The notes beneath the pieces were generated by a model. That model saw nothing but the letters and a program-made list of their open reading frames with translations. It did no database searches and was not told the DNA's origin. This document shows positions 9,780 to 18,065 of a stretch of 64,000 bases of DNA, in pieces; position 1 is the stretch's first letter, and the number at the start of each line of letters is the position of its first letter. The stretch comes from Streptomyces scopuliridis RB72 (GTDB lineage: Bacteria; Actinomycetota; Actinomycetes; Streptomycetales; Streptomycetaceae), in NCBI RefSeq assembly GCF_000718095.1, contig NZ_JOEI01000005.1, forward strand, positions 434,001 through 498,000, in the 5' to 3' direction. Position numbers and translations under genes: made by a program.

Positions 9780-11624
9780 CTATACGGACGGTGCCGTCGG
9801 GGTGTCGCCATGCCATGAGTGCCATAGCCCGGCGTACGCGCCGCCCGCGCCAACCAGCGCATCGTGTGTGCCGAGTTCCGTCAGCAGGCCGTCGTCCATC
9901 ACGGCCACCCGGTCCGCGTCGCGCGCCGTGTGCAGCCGGTGCGCGATGGCGATGACCGTACGGCCTTCGAGTACGGCGGCCAGCGCCCGTTCCGCGTGGC
10001 GCGCGGTCGTCGGGTCCAGGAGTGCGGTCGCCTCGTCGAGAATGACCGTATGGGGATCGGCCAACACCACCCTCGCCAGAGCGAGTTGCTGCGACCGCGC
10101 GCCATCGATGGCCATCTCGCCGGAGCCCTCCAGCGGGACGCCGAGCACGCCCGCGCCCAGTTCCGTGTCCAGGCCGTCCGGGAGGTCGTCGACCCAGTCC
10201 GCGCCGACGGCGTGGAGCGCCGCGCGTATCCGCTCGTCCGTGGCGTTGGGCGCGGCGATCAGCAGGTTGTCGCGGACGCTGTCGATGAAGACATGGTGTT
10301 CCTGGGTCACCAGCACCACTTGGCGGCGCAGTTCGCCGGGGTCGAGTGCGGCGATCGGTACGCCGCCGACCGTCACCGAACCGGTACGCGGACGGTCGAT
10401 GCCCGCGAGCAGGCGCCCCAGGGTGGACTTGCCGGCGCCGGAGCGGCCGACGACGGCGAGGCGTTCGCCGGGGCGTACGGTCAGATCGACCCCGCGCAGG
10501 ACATCGCGCCCGCCGTCGTACGCGAACCTCACCCCCGTGACCTCGATCAGGTCGCCGTCCGGGACGGGTCCGGCCGGCTGCCGTGCCCGCAGAACGTCCG
10601 CGTCGGCATTGGCATCGGCGTCAACGGCGGCCAGTCCCTCGACCCTGGCGAAGGAGGCCCCGCTGCTCTGGAGTTGCTCCACCCACTGGAGGATCGTGTC
10701 CAGCGGCTGCTCCAACTGCCGCAGATACAGCGCGCAGGCGACCACCGTGCCGAGACTCACCATGCCGTTGCCGGTCAGCGCGCCGCCGACCAGCAGGACC
10801 GCCACGACGGGAACCACGTACCCGATGTCCACCGACGGAAAGAGCACGCTGCGCAGGAACAGCGTCCGGTCACGTGTCCGCAGGCATTCCTCGACCGCTT
10901 CCTCGGAGGCGGCGATCCGGCGCTCCTGGAGTCCGAAGGCCTCGACGGTACGGGCGGCCGAGGCGGTGGACGAAAGGACCTCCGCCAGCACGGAGTTGGC
11001 CTCGCCCTCCGCCAGATAGCCGGCGTGCGCGCGGCGGAGATACCAGCGGGTGGCGATCCGGATGCCGAGCAGTCCGAGCAGTCCGCAGGCGCCGAGCAGC
11101 GGGTCGAGGACGAAGACCGCGCCGAGGATGAACAGGACCTGTATCCCCGCGATGAACACATCGGGTCCGGCGTCGCGCAGGGTGGTGCCGACGGCGGTGA
11201 CATCGGTGGTGCCGCGTGTGGTCAGATCGCCCGTACCGGCGCGTTCGACGGTCGAGGCGGGCAGCGCGAGCGCCCGGCCGACGAGCCGTTCGCGGATACG
11301 GGCGGAGGTCCGCTCGCCGAAGCGATGGCCGATGAGGCGTGCGTACCGCGCGAGCAGGAGCTGAGCCAGCGCGCACCCCAGGATGATGAGCGTGTACCGG
11401 TCGACGGCATCCACCCCGCCGCCGGCCCGTACGGTGTTGATGATGCGGCCGAGCAGCCAGGGGCCGACGAGCCCGGCCGCCGCCGCCAGCGCGTTGAGGA
11501 TGATCGCGGCGGCGAAGGCACGGCCGTCCTGGCGGATCAGCTCGATCGCCGCGCGCCGGATGTGGGGCGGTTCGGCGACGGGCAGGTGCTGGGCGGGGGG
11601 CGCTGTTTTCCGGCCGGTACTCAT
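9780..11624 (-). CDS. ABC exporter, ATPase-competent half (heterodimer partner B)
   Basis: 614-aa half-transporter: six-helix transmembrane domain (residues about 30-320) followed by an ATPase domain. Walker A is intact (GRSGAGKST, near residue 393), Walker B has its catalytic Glu (VILDEAT, near 525) and the H-loop is present (IAHRLHT, near 560). However, the signature LSGGQ is replaced by DGARSQQ (near 503). In heterodimeric ABC exporters the signature acts in trans, so this subunit supplies Walker motifs to the good site and a defective signature to the dead site. The ATG at 11624 overlaps the end of the partner gene. The substrate is unknown; lipid, drug or peptide are all possible. Confidence 0.9.
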   Translation of the reverse strand: MSTGRKTAPPAQHLPVAEPPHIRRAAIELIRQDGRAFAAAIILNALAAAAGLVGPWLLGRIINTVRAGGGVDAVDRYTLIILGCALAQLLLARYARLIGHRFGERTSARIRERLVGRALALPASTVERAGTGDLTTRGTTDVTAVGTTLRDAGPDVFIAGIQVLFILGAVFVLDPLLGACGLLGLLGIRIATRWYLRRAHAGYLAEGEANSVLAEVLSSTASAARTVEAFGLQERRIAASEEAVEECLRTRDRTLFLRSVLFPSVDIGYVVPVVAVLLVGGALTGNGMVSLGTVVACALYLRQLEQPLDTILQWVEQLQSSGASFARVEGLAAVDADANADADVLRARQPAGPVPDGDLIEVTGVRFAYDGGRDVLRGVDLTVRPGERLAVVGRSGAGKSTLGRLLAGIDRPRTGSVTVGGVPIAALDPGELRRQVVLVTQEHHVFIDSVRDNLLIAAPNATDERIRAALHAVGADWVDDLPDGLDTELGAGVLGVPLEGSGEMAIDGARSQQLALARVVLADPHTVILDEATALLDPTTARHAERALAAVLEGRTVIAIAHRLHTARDADRVAVMDDGLLTELGTHDALVGAGGAYAGLWHSWHGDTPTAPSV

Positions 11625-13492
11625 CGGGCCGCCTCCTCCTCGTACGGACCGGGCTCGTTCGTACGGCTCCCGTCCATGCGCCTTTTGTCCATGTGCCCCT
11701 CGTCCATGTGCCCCTCGTCCATGTGCCCCAGGTCCATGTGCCCCAGGTCCATACGGCGTCCCTCCGCGCCGGGTTCGTCCTCCGCGCCGCGCGAGACGAG
11801 GGCCCGGTAGCCGGCCCGGTCGCGGATCAGCTCCCGATGGCTGCCCGTGGCGGCCACGCGCCCGCCCACCAGGTAGTGCACCGTGTCCGCGCGCTCCAGC
11901 ATCAGCGGAGAGGTGGTGGTGACGAGCGTGGTGCGGCCGGCTCTGGCGGTACGCAGCCGGGCGGCGAGCGCGGCCTCGGTGTGCGCGTCGACCGCCGAGG
12001 TGGGATCGACGGCGATCAGCACCTCGGGGTCCGCGAGCAGCGCCCGGATCAGCCGTACGCGCTGACGCTGGCCGCCGGAGAGATCGCGGCCGCCCGCGAG
12101 GATCCGCGAGTCGAGGCCGTGCCGCCGGCCGTCCACGACGTCCTGCGCGACGGCGGCCCGCACGGCCTCCGTGATGGCTTCCTCGTCCCGCTCGCGGCGG
12201 CCCTCGACGGCCTCGCGCAGCGTCCCGGCGAAGAGGTCGGCCTCGTTGTCCGCGACGAGGACGCGCTCGCGGATCCGGGGCAGGGCGATCGCGTCGAGAC
12301 GTACGCCGCCCCACGTCGCGTCCGAGGGAACGAACCGGCCCAGCCGGTCGGCCACTCGCGCGGCGTCCGAGGGCCGGGCGCAGACGAGCGCCGTCAGCGT
12401 GCCGGGCTCGACGGAGACACCGGAGGCCGGATCGCTCAGCGGGGCGGGGGACGAGGGCCCGTCCTCCACTGCCGATTCCAACTGCTGTTCCGAGTCCGCG
12501 AATTCGGGTTCCAGATCCAGGAAGCGGATGACCCGGCGGGCGCACACCAGGCCGCGGCTCAGGTCGTACCCGCCCTCGATGAAGAACGCCACGGGCATGA
12601 CGAGGACCGCGACATACCCGTACACGGCCACCAACTCGCCCACGGTGATGTCCCCTTGCGCGGCCATCCGGGCGGCGAGCCAGGTCACGGCGGCCAGGAA
12701 CAGCGCCGGAAGTCCCAGGCCGAGGGCGTCGATCCAGCTGGTGACGGCTCCTACCCGGTACCCCTCTTCCTTGAGCTTCGCCGAATCGCGCCGGTAGCGC
12801 CCTGCGTACACGTCCTTGCCGCCGAGCCCGCTCAGCACGCGCAGCCCGCCGACGATGTCGACGAAGCGCGCGGCGAGGGCGCCCTGCCGCTCCCGGTACG
12901 TCGTCTCCACCCGCTGCAACCGGCCGAGCAGCGGGCCGACCAGCACCGCGAGCAGCGGCACACCCAGCAGTACGACGGCGGCGAGGAGCGAGGAGACGGA
13001 CAACAGGAGCGCGGCCACGACGAGATACGCGACCACCGCGCCGAACCCGGGGCCGGTGATCGTCAGCGTGCGGCTCAAGACAATGACATCGGCGATGCCG
13101 ATCGTGACGACCTCCCCCGCCGTGACGCGGCGGGGCAGGGTGGCACCCAGCCGGGTCGCCTGGCGGACCACGACACGCACCGTACGGAAGGCGGCGTCGT
13201 GCCGGACCCTGGTCATCGTCCGGTGCCGCATCATGCCGACCCAGGCGTTCGCCACCCCGACCCCGAACAGCGCCCCGACCCAGCCGAGGAACGCCGCCCG
13301 GTTCCCCGGCTCCAGGCCGTCGTCGATCGCGCGCGAGAGCAGATACGGCGGCAGGGTCAGCCCGATCATCCAGACGCTGCCCCAGGTCGCCCCGGCGGCC
13401 ACCCGCCCCCGCTGGCTTGTGACGAGCCACCACAAGTACCGCGCGGCGCTACGCCGGTCCGGAATGCCTGGATGTACGTAGGAGTCCCCCAT
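11621..13492 (-). CDS. ABC exporter, ATPase-degenerate half (heterodimer partner A)
   Basis: About 623-aa half-transporter with a six-helix transmembrane domain (residues about 25-330) and an ATPase domain that keeps a perfect signature, LSGGQRQR (near residue 470). It has lost Walker A (CARPSDAAR where GxxGxGKST is expected, near 369), the catalytic Glu after Walker B (AVDPTSAVD) and the H-loop His. It complements the downstream partner, which has the reverse pattern. The C-terminus ends in a 5-residue repeat (MDLGH/MDEGH) encoded by a minisatellite. The start is ATG 13492 or in-frame GTG 13501; neither has a well-spaced ribosome site, so a leaderless mRNA is possible. Confidence 0.88.
   Translation of the reverse strand: MGDSYVHPGIPDRRSAARYLWWLVTSQRGRVAAGATWGSVWMIGLTLPPYLLSRAIDDGLEPGNRAAFLGWVGALFGVGVANAWVGMMRHRTMTRVRHDAAFRTVRVVVRQATRLGATLPRRVTAGEVVTIGIADVIVLSRTLTITGPGFGAVVAYLVVAALLLSVSSLLAAVVLLGVPLLAVLVGPLLGRLQRVETTYRERQGALAARFVDIVGGLRVLSGLGGKDVYAGRYRRDSAKLKEEGYRVGAVTSWIDALGLGLPALFLAAVTWLAARMAAQGDITVGELVAVYGYVAVLVMPVAFFIEGGYDLSRGLVCARRVIRFLDLEPEFADSEQQLESAVEDGPSSPAPLSDPASGVSVEPGTLTALVCARPSDAARVADRLGRFVPSDATWGGVRLDAIALPRIRERVLVADNEADLFAGTLREAVEGRRERDEEAITEAVRAAVAQDVVDGRRHGLDSRILAGGRDLSGGQRQRVRLIRALLADPEVLIAVDPTSAVDAHTEAALAARLRTARAGRTTLVTTTSPLMLERADTVHYLVGGRVAATGSHRELIRDRAGYRALVSRGAEDEPGAEGRRMDLGHMDLGHMDEGHMDEGHMDKRRMDGSRTNEPGPYEEEAAR
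11672..11752. repeat. 15-bp minisatellite inside the ABC exporter gene (C-terminal tail)
   Basis: Five to six tandem copies of a 15-bp unit built on GTCCATGTGCCCC (plus strand). In the minus-strand gene they encode repeats of MD(L/E)GH followed by diverged copies MDKRR and MDGS. The unit length is a multiple of three, so copy-number changes keep the frame. Confidence 0.85.
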
Positions 13493-14083
13493 TCTCCGCA
13501 CCCTAGACGAGCGGCTCAGGGGTCGCGTCGCCCGGATCCGGACCCGGCCGGGCGCCGCGAACGCCCGCCGCCGCGCATACCGTTACGGCCTCCCCACGAC
13601 CTCACCACCGGCTCACCACGAACGCGCCGGGTTGACGCCTCCGGTACACCCTCACCGGAAGAGCAAAAGGAACACATCACCCGCAATCAGGGCAATGAAT
13701 CCGGCCCGGAGCACTCTCCGGCGGACGGAGAAGGATCACCAACAACCCCAAAAGGGGAGCCTTGCTGAATTTCCGTCAGATGCCAGAAACGGAACAGAAC
13801 GACATGGACGTCGCCCCATCGTGTGGTGATAAGATCGCCAAGCTTGCCAAGCGGTGCCAAACCCGCTATGGCATAAAGGAAAAGTCAGCGCATCGGCCCA
13901 GAATTCCGCCACTCCCCGGGGAGAACTATGCCATCAGCCGGGCCTTCAAGGCAGTCCGGCAGGCTAGTATGCGCCGACCTATCCCGTAATCAGTGACCGC
14001 GATATGTCTGTGAACGCGAGATCACTCGAACGTACCCTCCAGACATTCAGCACCTGGTGGCCCAGTCGCCCGAAGAGAGTCTT
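13493..14083. other. Intergenic region upstream of the conservon
   Basis: About 590 bp between the divergent ABC exporter and conservon operons with no convincing gene. From about 13640 to 14080 the sequence is clearly less GC-rich than the rest of the window. It holds a small self-complementary CCCCAAAAGGGG near 13746. Short frames here start at TTG or lack ribosome sites. It is most likely the promoter and 5' leader region of both operons. Confidence 0.5.
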
Positions 14084-15235
14084 ATGACGCAATACTTCCA
14101 GGATCCAGCGCTTTGGGGTCTGATCGCTGGTACTCCTGTCGCCGCGACCGCGATCATTCGCGGAAGAAAATCGATCGCCGAGCTGCGGAAGGAGAAACAG
14201 GAGCTCAAGGCTCATTACGCCACCCTTGAGGACCATTACGCGGAGGCCGTGGAAGAGGCCAAGGACAGGGCGGAAGAAGCCACCAAGACCGCACTGAAGT
14301 CCGCCATGCGGACGCTTCAGGGTCTCGCCAGCGAACAGCAGCTGGCCATCACCAAACTTCAGGACAAGTACGGCGAGCTCCAGATTCTCCAGGACCTCCT
14401 GGACATCGACCACATGAATTCGCAGTTCGCCCGGCGTGCGCAGTCCATCGCCGTGCTCTGCGACGGATGGCTCGGCCGACAGCGCGACGCGGCCTCGCTG
14501 TACGACGTGGTCCGCAGCGCGAAGGGCCGTATTCGCCACTTCACCCGGGTCGAGATCCGGGCCCAGAGTAATTTCGCCATTGTCAGCCGGGCCGTCGAGC
14601 CGGTCGCGCTCACCCTCGCCGAACTGCTGGACAACGCCACCAGTTACTCGGCGCCGGAAACAGTGATCGAGATCAATATCCGGCCCGTGCCCAAGGGCGT
14701 CTGCATCATCGTCGATGACGCCGGTGTCGGCATGAACGAGGAAGAGAAGGCCAGGGCGGCCAAGCTCCTGTCGAGCGAACGCTCCCCCGGCGTCTCCGGT
14801 CTCGGCAATCCGCCGCAGTTCGGCTTCACCGTGATCGGTGTGCTCGCCGCTCGCTACGGCTTCACCGTGTCCGTGGATTCCACCTCCCCCTACGGCGGTG
14901 TACGCGCGGTGGTGCTGCTCCCCGACGAGCTCCTCACCGCCATGCCAGAGCCCGCGCCCGAGCCTCAGCCCGAGCCCAAGGAGTTCCCCGCCGTGGCCGC
15001 GTCCTCCCCGATGCCGCCCGAGGAGAATCCGGTGGCTCCCTCGACCACATTCGGCGGTCTCCCGAAACGCCGGCGGAGAGGCGCGATATCCATCGTGCCG
15101 ACCGCCGACAGCGCGGAAGCCCCGGCTCCTCGCTCCAGCGAACAAGCCGCCTCCGTCATGGGCGCGTTCCAGCGGGGTACGCAGTCGGGTCGCCGTTCCA
15201 CCAACGCAAGCAGCGAAGGGCATGAGACTCAGTGA
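14084..15235 (+). CDS. cvnA: Conservon sensor protein CvnA (histidine-kinase-like ATPase)
   Basis: 383-aa membrane-anchored sensor-like protein, first gene of a conservon, the Streptomyces four-gene unit proposed to act like a eukaryotic G-protein-coupled receptor module. An N-terminal hydrophobic segment (LWGLIAGTPVAATAII, residues 9-24) is followed by a coiled-coil (about 30-95). A HATPase_c domain follows, with an N-box (ELLDNATSYS) and G1 (DDAGVGM). The C-terminus from about residue 290 is proline-rich and probably disordered. ATG 14084 was chosen for GAAGAGAG 5 bases upstream. The stop overlaps the next start (GTGA), so translation is coupled. Confidence 0.92.
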   Translation: MTQYFQDPALWGLIAGTPVAATAIIRGRKSIAELRKEKQELKAHYATLEDHYAEAVEEAKDRAEEATKTALKSAMRTLQGLASEQQLAITKLQDKYGELQILQDLLDIDHMNSQFARRAQSIAVLCDGWLGRQRDAASLYDVVRSAKGRIRHFTRVEIRAQSNFAIVSRAVEPVALTLAELLDNATSYSAPETVIEINIRPVPKGVCIIVDDAGVGMNEEEKARAAKLLSSERSPGVSGLGNPPQFGFTVIGVLAARYGFTVSVDSTSPYGGVRAVVLLPDELLTAMPEPAPEPQPEPKEFPAVAASSPMPPEENPVAPSTTFGGLPKRRRRGAISIVPTADSAEAPAPRSSEQAASVMGAFQRGTQSGRRSTNASSEGHETQ

Positions 15236-15642
15236 ATTACGACCTGTCATGGATGCTTGACAGTGCCCTTGAAGTGCCCGAAGCACGGCACGCGATCCTT
15301 GTCTCGGCCGATGGCCTGCTCATGGCCCGCTCCAAGGATGTCGGCAAGGATCACGCCGATACCGTCGCCGCGGCGATGAGCGGAATGCAGTCGCTGAGCC
15401 GTACGGTCGCCGACTTCTGCGGCGGACCGCCGAACAATCGGCCGCAGTGGCACCAGACGCTGGTGGAGTTCGACCACGGCTTTGTCTTTCTCATCTCCGC
15501 CGGCGAGGGCGCCTATCTCGCCGTTTCCGCGTCGCCCGAGGTCGACATGGCCGAGATCACCTTCCGTATGCAGCAGCTCGTCGGCCAGCTCGGCAAATCC
15601 CTGACCAGTCCCCCTCGCGAGATTGCTGACACCAAGGCATGA
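15232..15642 (+). CDS. cvnB: Conservon roadblock/LC7 protein CvnB
   Basis: 136-aa roadblock/LC7-domain protein, the MglB-like partner and probable GTPase-activating or scaffold subunit for the small GTPase CvnD. The opening MNYDLSWMLDSALEVPEARHA and the SADGLLMARSKDV stretch are characteristic of the Streptomyces CvnB family. It starts at GTG 15232 inside the cvnA stop and itself overlaps cvnC by 4 bases. Cytoplasmic, with no signal or membrane segment. Confidence 0.93.
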   Translation: MNYDLSWMLDSALEVPEARHAILVSADGLLMARSKDVGKDHADTVAAAMSGMQSLSRTVADFCGGPPNNRPQWHQTLVEFDHGFVFLISAGEGAYLAVSASPEVDMAEITFRMQQLVGQLGKSLTSPPREIADTKA

Positions 15643-16019
15643 CCACATCAGATGAGCCGGATCAGGAACCAGTAGCCCCGCAATTAGTGCGACCGTATGT
15701 CATCACCAACGGCCGCAACCTGCTCGGTGACCACGAGTTTTCCTTGATCACTCTGGTCACGGCGGCCGAGGACATATCCAGAACGGGGAATCTCGATCCT
15801 GAGAAGCGCCGTCTGCTGGAGCTGTGTTCGGGAGGTTATCTCTCGGTCGCCGAAATAGTCGGACACTCTCATCTCCCCGTGGGTGTCGTCAAAATCCTGC
15901 TGTCCGACCTCACGGAGGAGGGGTATCTCTTCACACGCGCCCCCATACCTGCCGCGAAACTTGTCGACCGGCACATACTTGAGGAGGTGCTGAATGGCCT
16001 TCAAGCCCGCTTTGGATGA
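15639..16019 (+). CDS. cvnC: Conservon DUF742 protein CvnC
   Basis: 126-aa DUF742 protein. It contains the family hallmark LVRPYVITNGR near the N-terminus and a winged-helix-like middle (LLELCSGGYLSVAEIVGHSHLP). CvnC proteins are adaptors of the conservon complex; their biochemical role is not settled. The gene overlaps cvnB by 4 bases and cvnD by 26 bases, the usual tight conservon arrangement. Confidence 0.93.
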   Translation: MTTSDEPDQEPVAPQLVRPYVITNGRNLLGDHEFSLITLVTAAEDISRTGNLDPEKRRLLELCSGGYLSVAEIVGHSHLPVGVVKILLSDLTEEGYLFTRAPIPAAKLVDRHILEEVLNGLQARFG

Positions 16020-16584
16020 CGGTGTCTATCTGCGCGAATCAGTGCAGACCGCTGCGAAGATCCTGGTGGTCGGGCATTTCGCCGTGGGCAAGACGACATT
16101 CATCGGGACCATGTCCGAGATCCCGCCGCTGCGTACCGAAGAACTGATGACGCAGGCCGGCGAGGGAATCGACGACCTCAAGGGCACGACCGGCAAGACC
16201 ACGACGACGGTGGCCATGGACTTCGGCCGCCTCACACTCAGCGACAGGCTGGTCCTCTATCTCTTCGGCACACCCGGGCAGCAGCGCTTCGTCCAGGTGT
16301 GGGAAGACATGTCCCGGGGCGCCCTCGGGGCATTGGTGCTGGTGGATCCCGAGCGCCTCGAAGAGTCCTTCCCCGTGATGGACCTCGTCGAACACTACGG
16401 AATTCCCTACACCATAGCGGTAAACCGATTCGACGACACAGAGACCCATCAGGACGAGGAAATACGAGAGGCGCTCGACCTGCTCCCCGAGACGCCCCTC
16501 GTCAATTGTGACGCGCGGGACCAGCGGTCATCAGCCAACGCGCTCATCGTCCTCGTCCGCTACCTCCAGTCACGCCTTCGCTAG
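15994..16584 (+). CDS. cvnD: Conservon small GTPase CvnD
   Basis: 196-aa Ras-like GTPase of the MglA/conservon family. The P-loop is GHFAVGKTT (near residue 28), the switch II region has LFGTPGQQRF, and the NKxD-equivalent guanine specificity motif reads AVNRFDD. The protein probably switches between GTP and GDP states under control of CvnA/CvnB and has been suggested to act on the P450s encoded next. It starts at ATG 15994 within cvnC; the cvnE P450 gene follows after 9 bases. Confidence 0.93.
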   Translation: MAFKPALDDGVYLRESVQTAAKILVVGHFAVGKTTFIGTMSEIPPLRTEELMTQAGEGIDDLKGTTGKTTTTVAMDFGRLTLSDRLVLYLFGTPGQQRFVQVWEDMSRGALGALVLVDPERLEESFPVMDLVEHYGIPYTIAVNRFDDTETHQDEEIREALDLLPETPLVNCDARDQRSSANALIVLVRYLQSRLR

Positions 16585-16593
16585 GAGTTCGGC

Positions 16594-17964
16594 ATGCAAT
16601 CTCATTCGGAATTCCAGGCCCCACCACCTGGCTGCCCGGCGCACAACAGCGGCTTGCGCGTGCCTCTGCACGGTCCCGAATTCGCTGCCGACCCGGACGC
16701 CTTCTACGAGCACATGCGGCACTACGGCCCAGCCGCGCCGGTGGAGTTGGCCCCCGGGGTGGAGGCCTCGCTCGTCACGGACTACGCGGCGGCGCTCCAT
16801 GTGCTCCAGAACCCCGAGGCGTTCGCCCGGGACTCGCGCCGCTGGCGCGCGCTGAACGAGGGCCGGGTGCCCCTCGACAGCCCCGTGCTGCCCATGATGA
16901 TGTACCGGCCGAACCCGATGTTCTCCGACGGCGCCGAGCACTTGAGGCTCCGTCAGGCCGTGACGGAGAGTCTGGCCAAGATCGACACGCACCGGGTGAC
17001 CCGGCATGTCGAGCGCGTCGCGTCGTATCTCATCAGCCAGTTCAGCGGCCGCGGCAAGGCCGATCTGATCGGCGACTACGCGCAGGTGCTGCCGCTGCTG
17101 GTCTTCAACGACCTCTTCGGCTGCCCGGCCGAGATCGGTGACCGGCTGGTCTTCGGGTTCTCCGGCATCTTCGACGGCATCGACGCGGAGAAGGCGAACG
17201 AGGTCCTGACCGAGTCGCTGAACGAACTGGTCGCGCTCAAGCGGGCCCAGCCCGGCGAGGACGTCACCTCCTGGCTGATGCAGCATCCGGTCCGGCTCAC
17301 CGACGAGGAGATGATCCATCAGCTCCTGCTGCTCATCGGGGCGGGCACGGAGCCGCTGTCGAATCTCATCGCCAACTCGCTGCGGGTGCTGCTCTCCGAC
17401 GACAAGTACGCCGACGGACCGCACTCGGCCGGCCTGCTGGTCGAGGACGCCATCAACGACGTCCTGTGGAACAGCACCCCCATCGCCAACTACGCGGCGC
17501 ACTACCCGCTGTACGACGTCGACCTCAACGGCAGCAAGCTGGACGCCGGTGACCCCGTGCTCATCAGCTTCGCCGCCGCCAACACCGACCCCAGCCTGTC
17601 CGTGAGCCGTCAGACGCTCAGCAAGCGGGCGCATCTGGCCTGGGGCGCCGGCCCGCACGCCTGCCCGGCGAAGGACCCGGCGCTGCTCATCTCCGTACTG
17701 GCCATCGAGAAGCTGCTCAACGGCCTGCCGGACATCGAGCTCGCGGTGCCCGCGGAGTCGCTGCTCTCCCGTCCGGGTCCGTTCCACCGGGCGCTCAGCG
17801 CGCTTCCGGCCCGTTTCACCCCGGTACGGAAAGAGAAGTCGGAATCCACCCCGTATCCGATGAGCAGCGGGCGTCCCGCCGGAAATGCCCCCGTGCAGGC
17901 GCACCAGGGCAAGGCGCAGAAGGGTAGCTTCTGGAGCGGATTCCTCGCCTGGTGGAAGGTGTGA
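16594..17964 (+). CDS. cvnE: Conservon cytochrome P450, CYP157-like, lacking ExxR
   Basis: 456-aa P450. The heme thiolate is C357 in WGAGPHACPAK, where the usual first Phe of the heme loop is replaced and the residue after Cys is Pro. The I-helix is recognisable as LLIGAGTEP. The otherwise near-universal K-helix ExxR is absent: the aligned segment reads NDVLW (residues 288-292) before NSTP. CYP157 enzymes of Streptomyces are known to lack ExxR, which fits this gene. The C-terminal 60 residues are an extra tail ending in FWSGFLAWWKV, possibly a membrane or protein contact. AGGAG sits 6 bases before the ATG. The substrate is unknown. Confidence 0.9.
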   Translation: MQSHSEFQAPPPGCPAHNSGLRVPLHGPEFAADPDAFYEHMRHYGPAAPVELAPGVEASLVTDYAAALHVLQNPEAFARDSRRWRALNEGRVPLDSPVLPMMMYRPNPMFSDGAEHLRLRQAVTESLAKIDTHRVTRHVERVASYLISQFSGRGKADLIGDYAQVLPLLVFNDLFGCPAEIGDRLVFGFSGIFDGIDAEKANEVLTESLNELVALKRAQPGEDVTSWLMQHPVRLTDEEMIHQLLLLIGAGTEPLSNLIANSLRVLLSDDKYADGPHSAGLLVEDAINDVLWNSTPIANYAAHYPLYDVDLNGSKLDAGDPVLISFAAANTDPSLSVSRQTLSKRAHLAWGAGPHACPAKDPALLISVLAIEKLLNGLPDIELAVPAESLLSRPGPFHRALSALPARFTPVRKEKSESTPYPMSSGRPAGNAPVQAHQGKAQKGSFWSGFLAWWKV

Positions 17965-18065
17965 GATCCGCAACAAAGCGGGGCCCTTTACCTTCGCATG
18001 AACGTTCAACCGCAGGGGTAGGCAGGGTGGGCGAATCTTATGTGATCCCTTGAAAAGGAGTCGCT

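Noticed and set aside
9780..13433. Single 1217-aa ABC protein (giant fused transporter)
   Set aside because: Only the C-terminal 614 residues are transporter-like; the first half is the partner gene read in the wrong frame. Two overlapping genes explain the region.
13762..13989. 75-aa ORF in the low-GC region before the conservon
   Set aside because: TTG start too close to its purine stretch, no similarity and no coding-like third-position bias; treated as promoter region.
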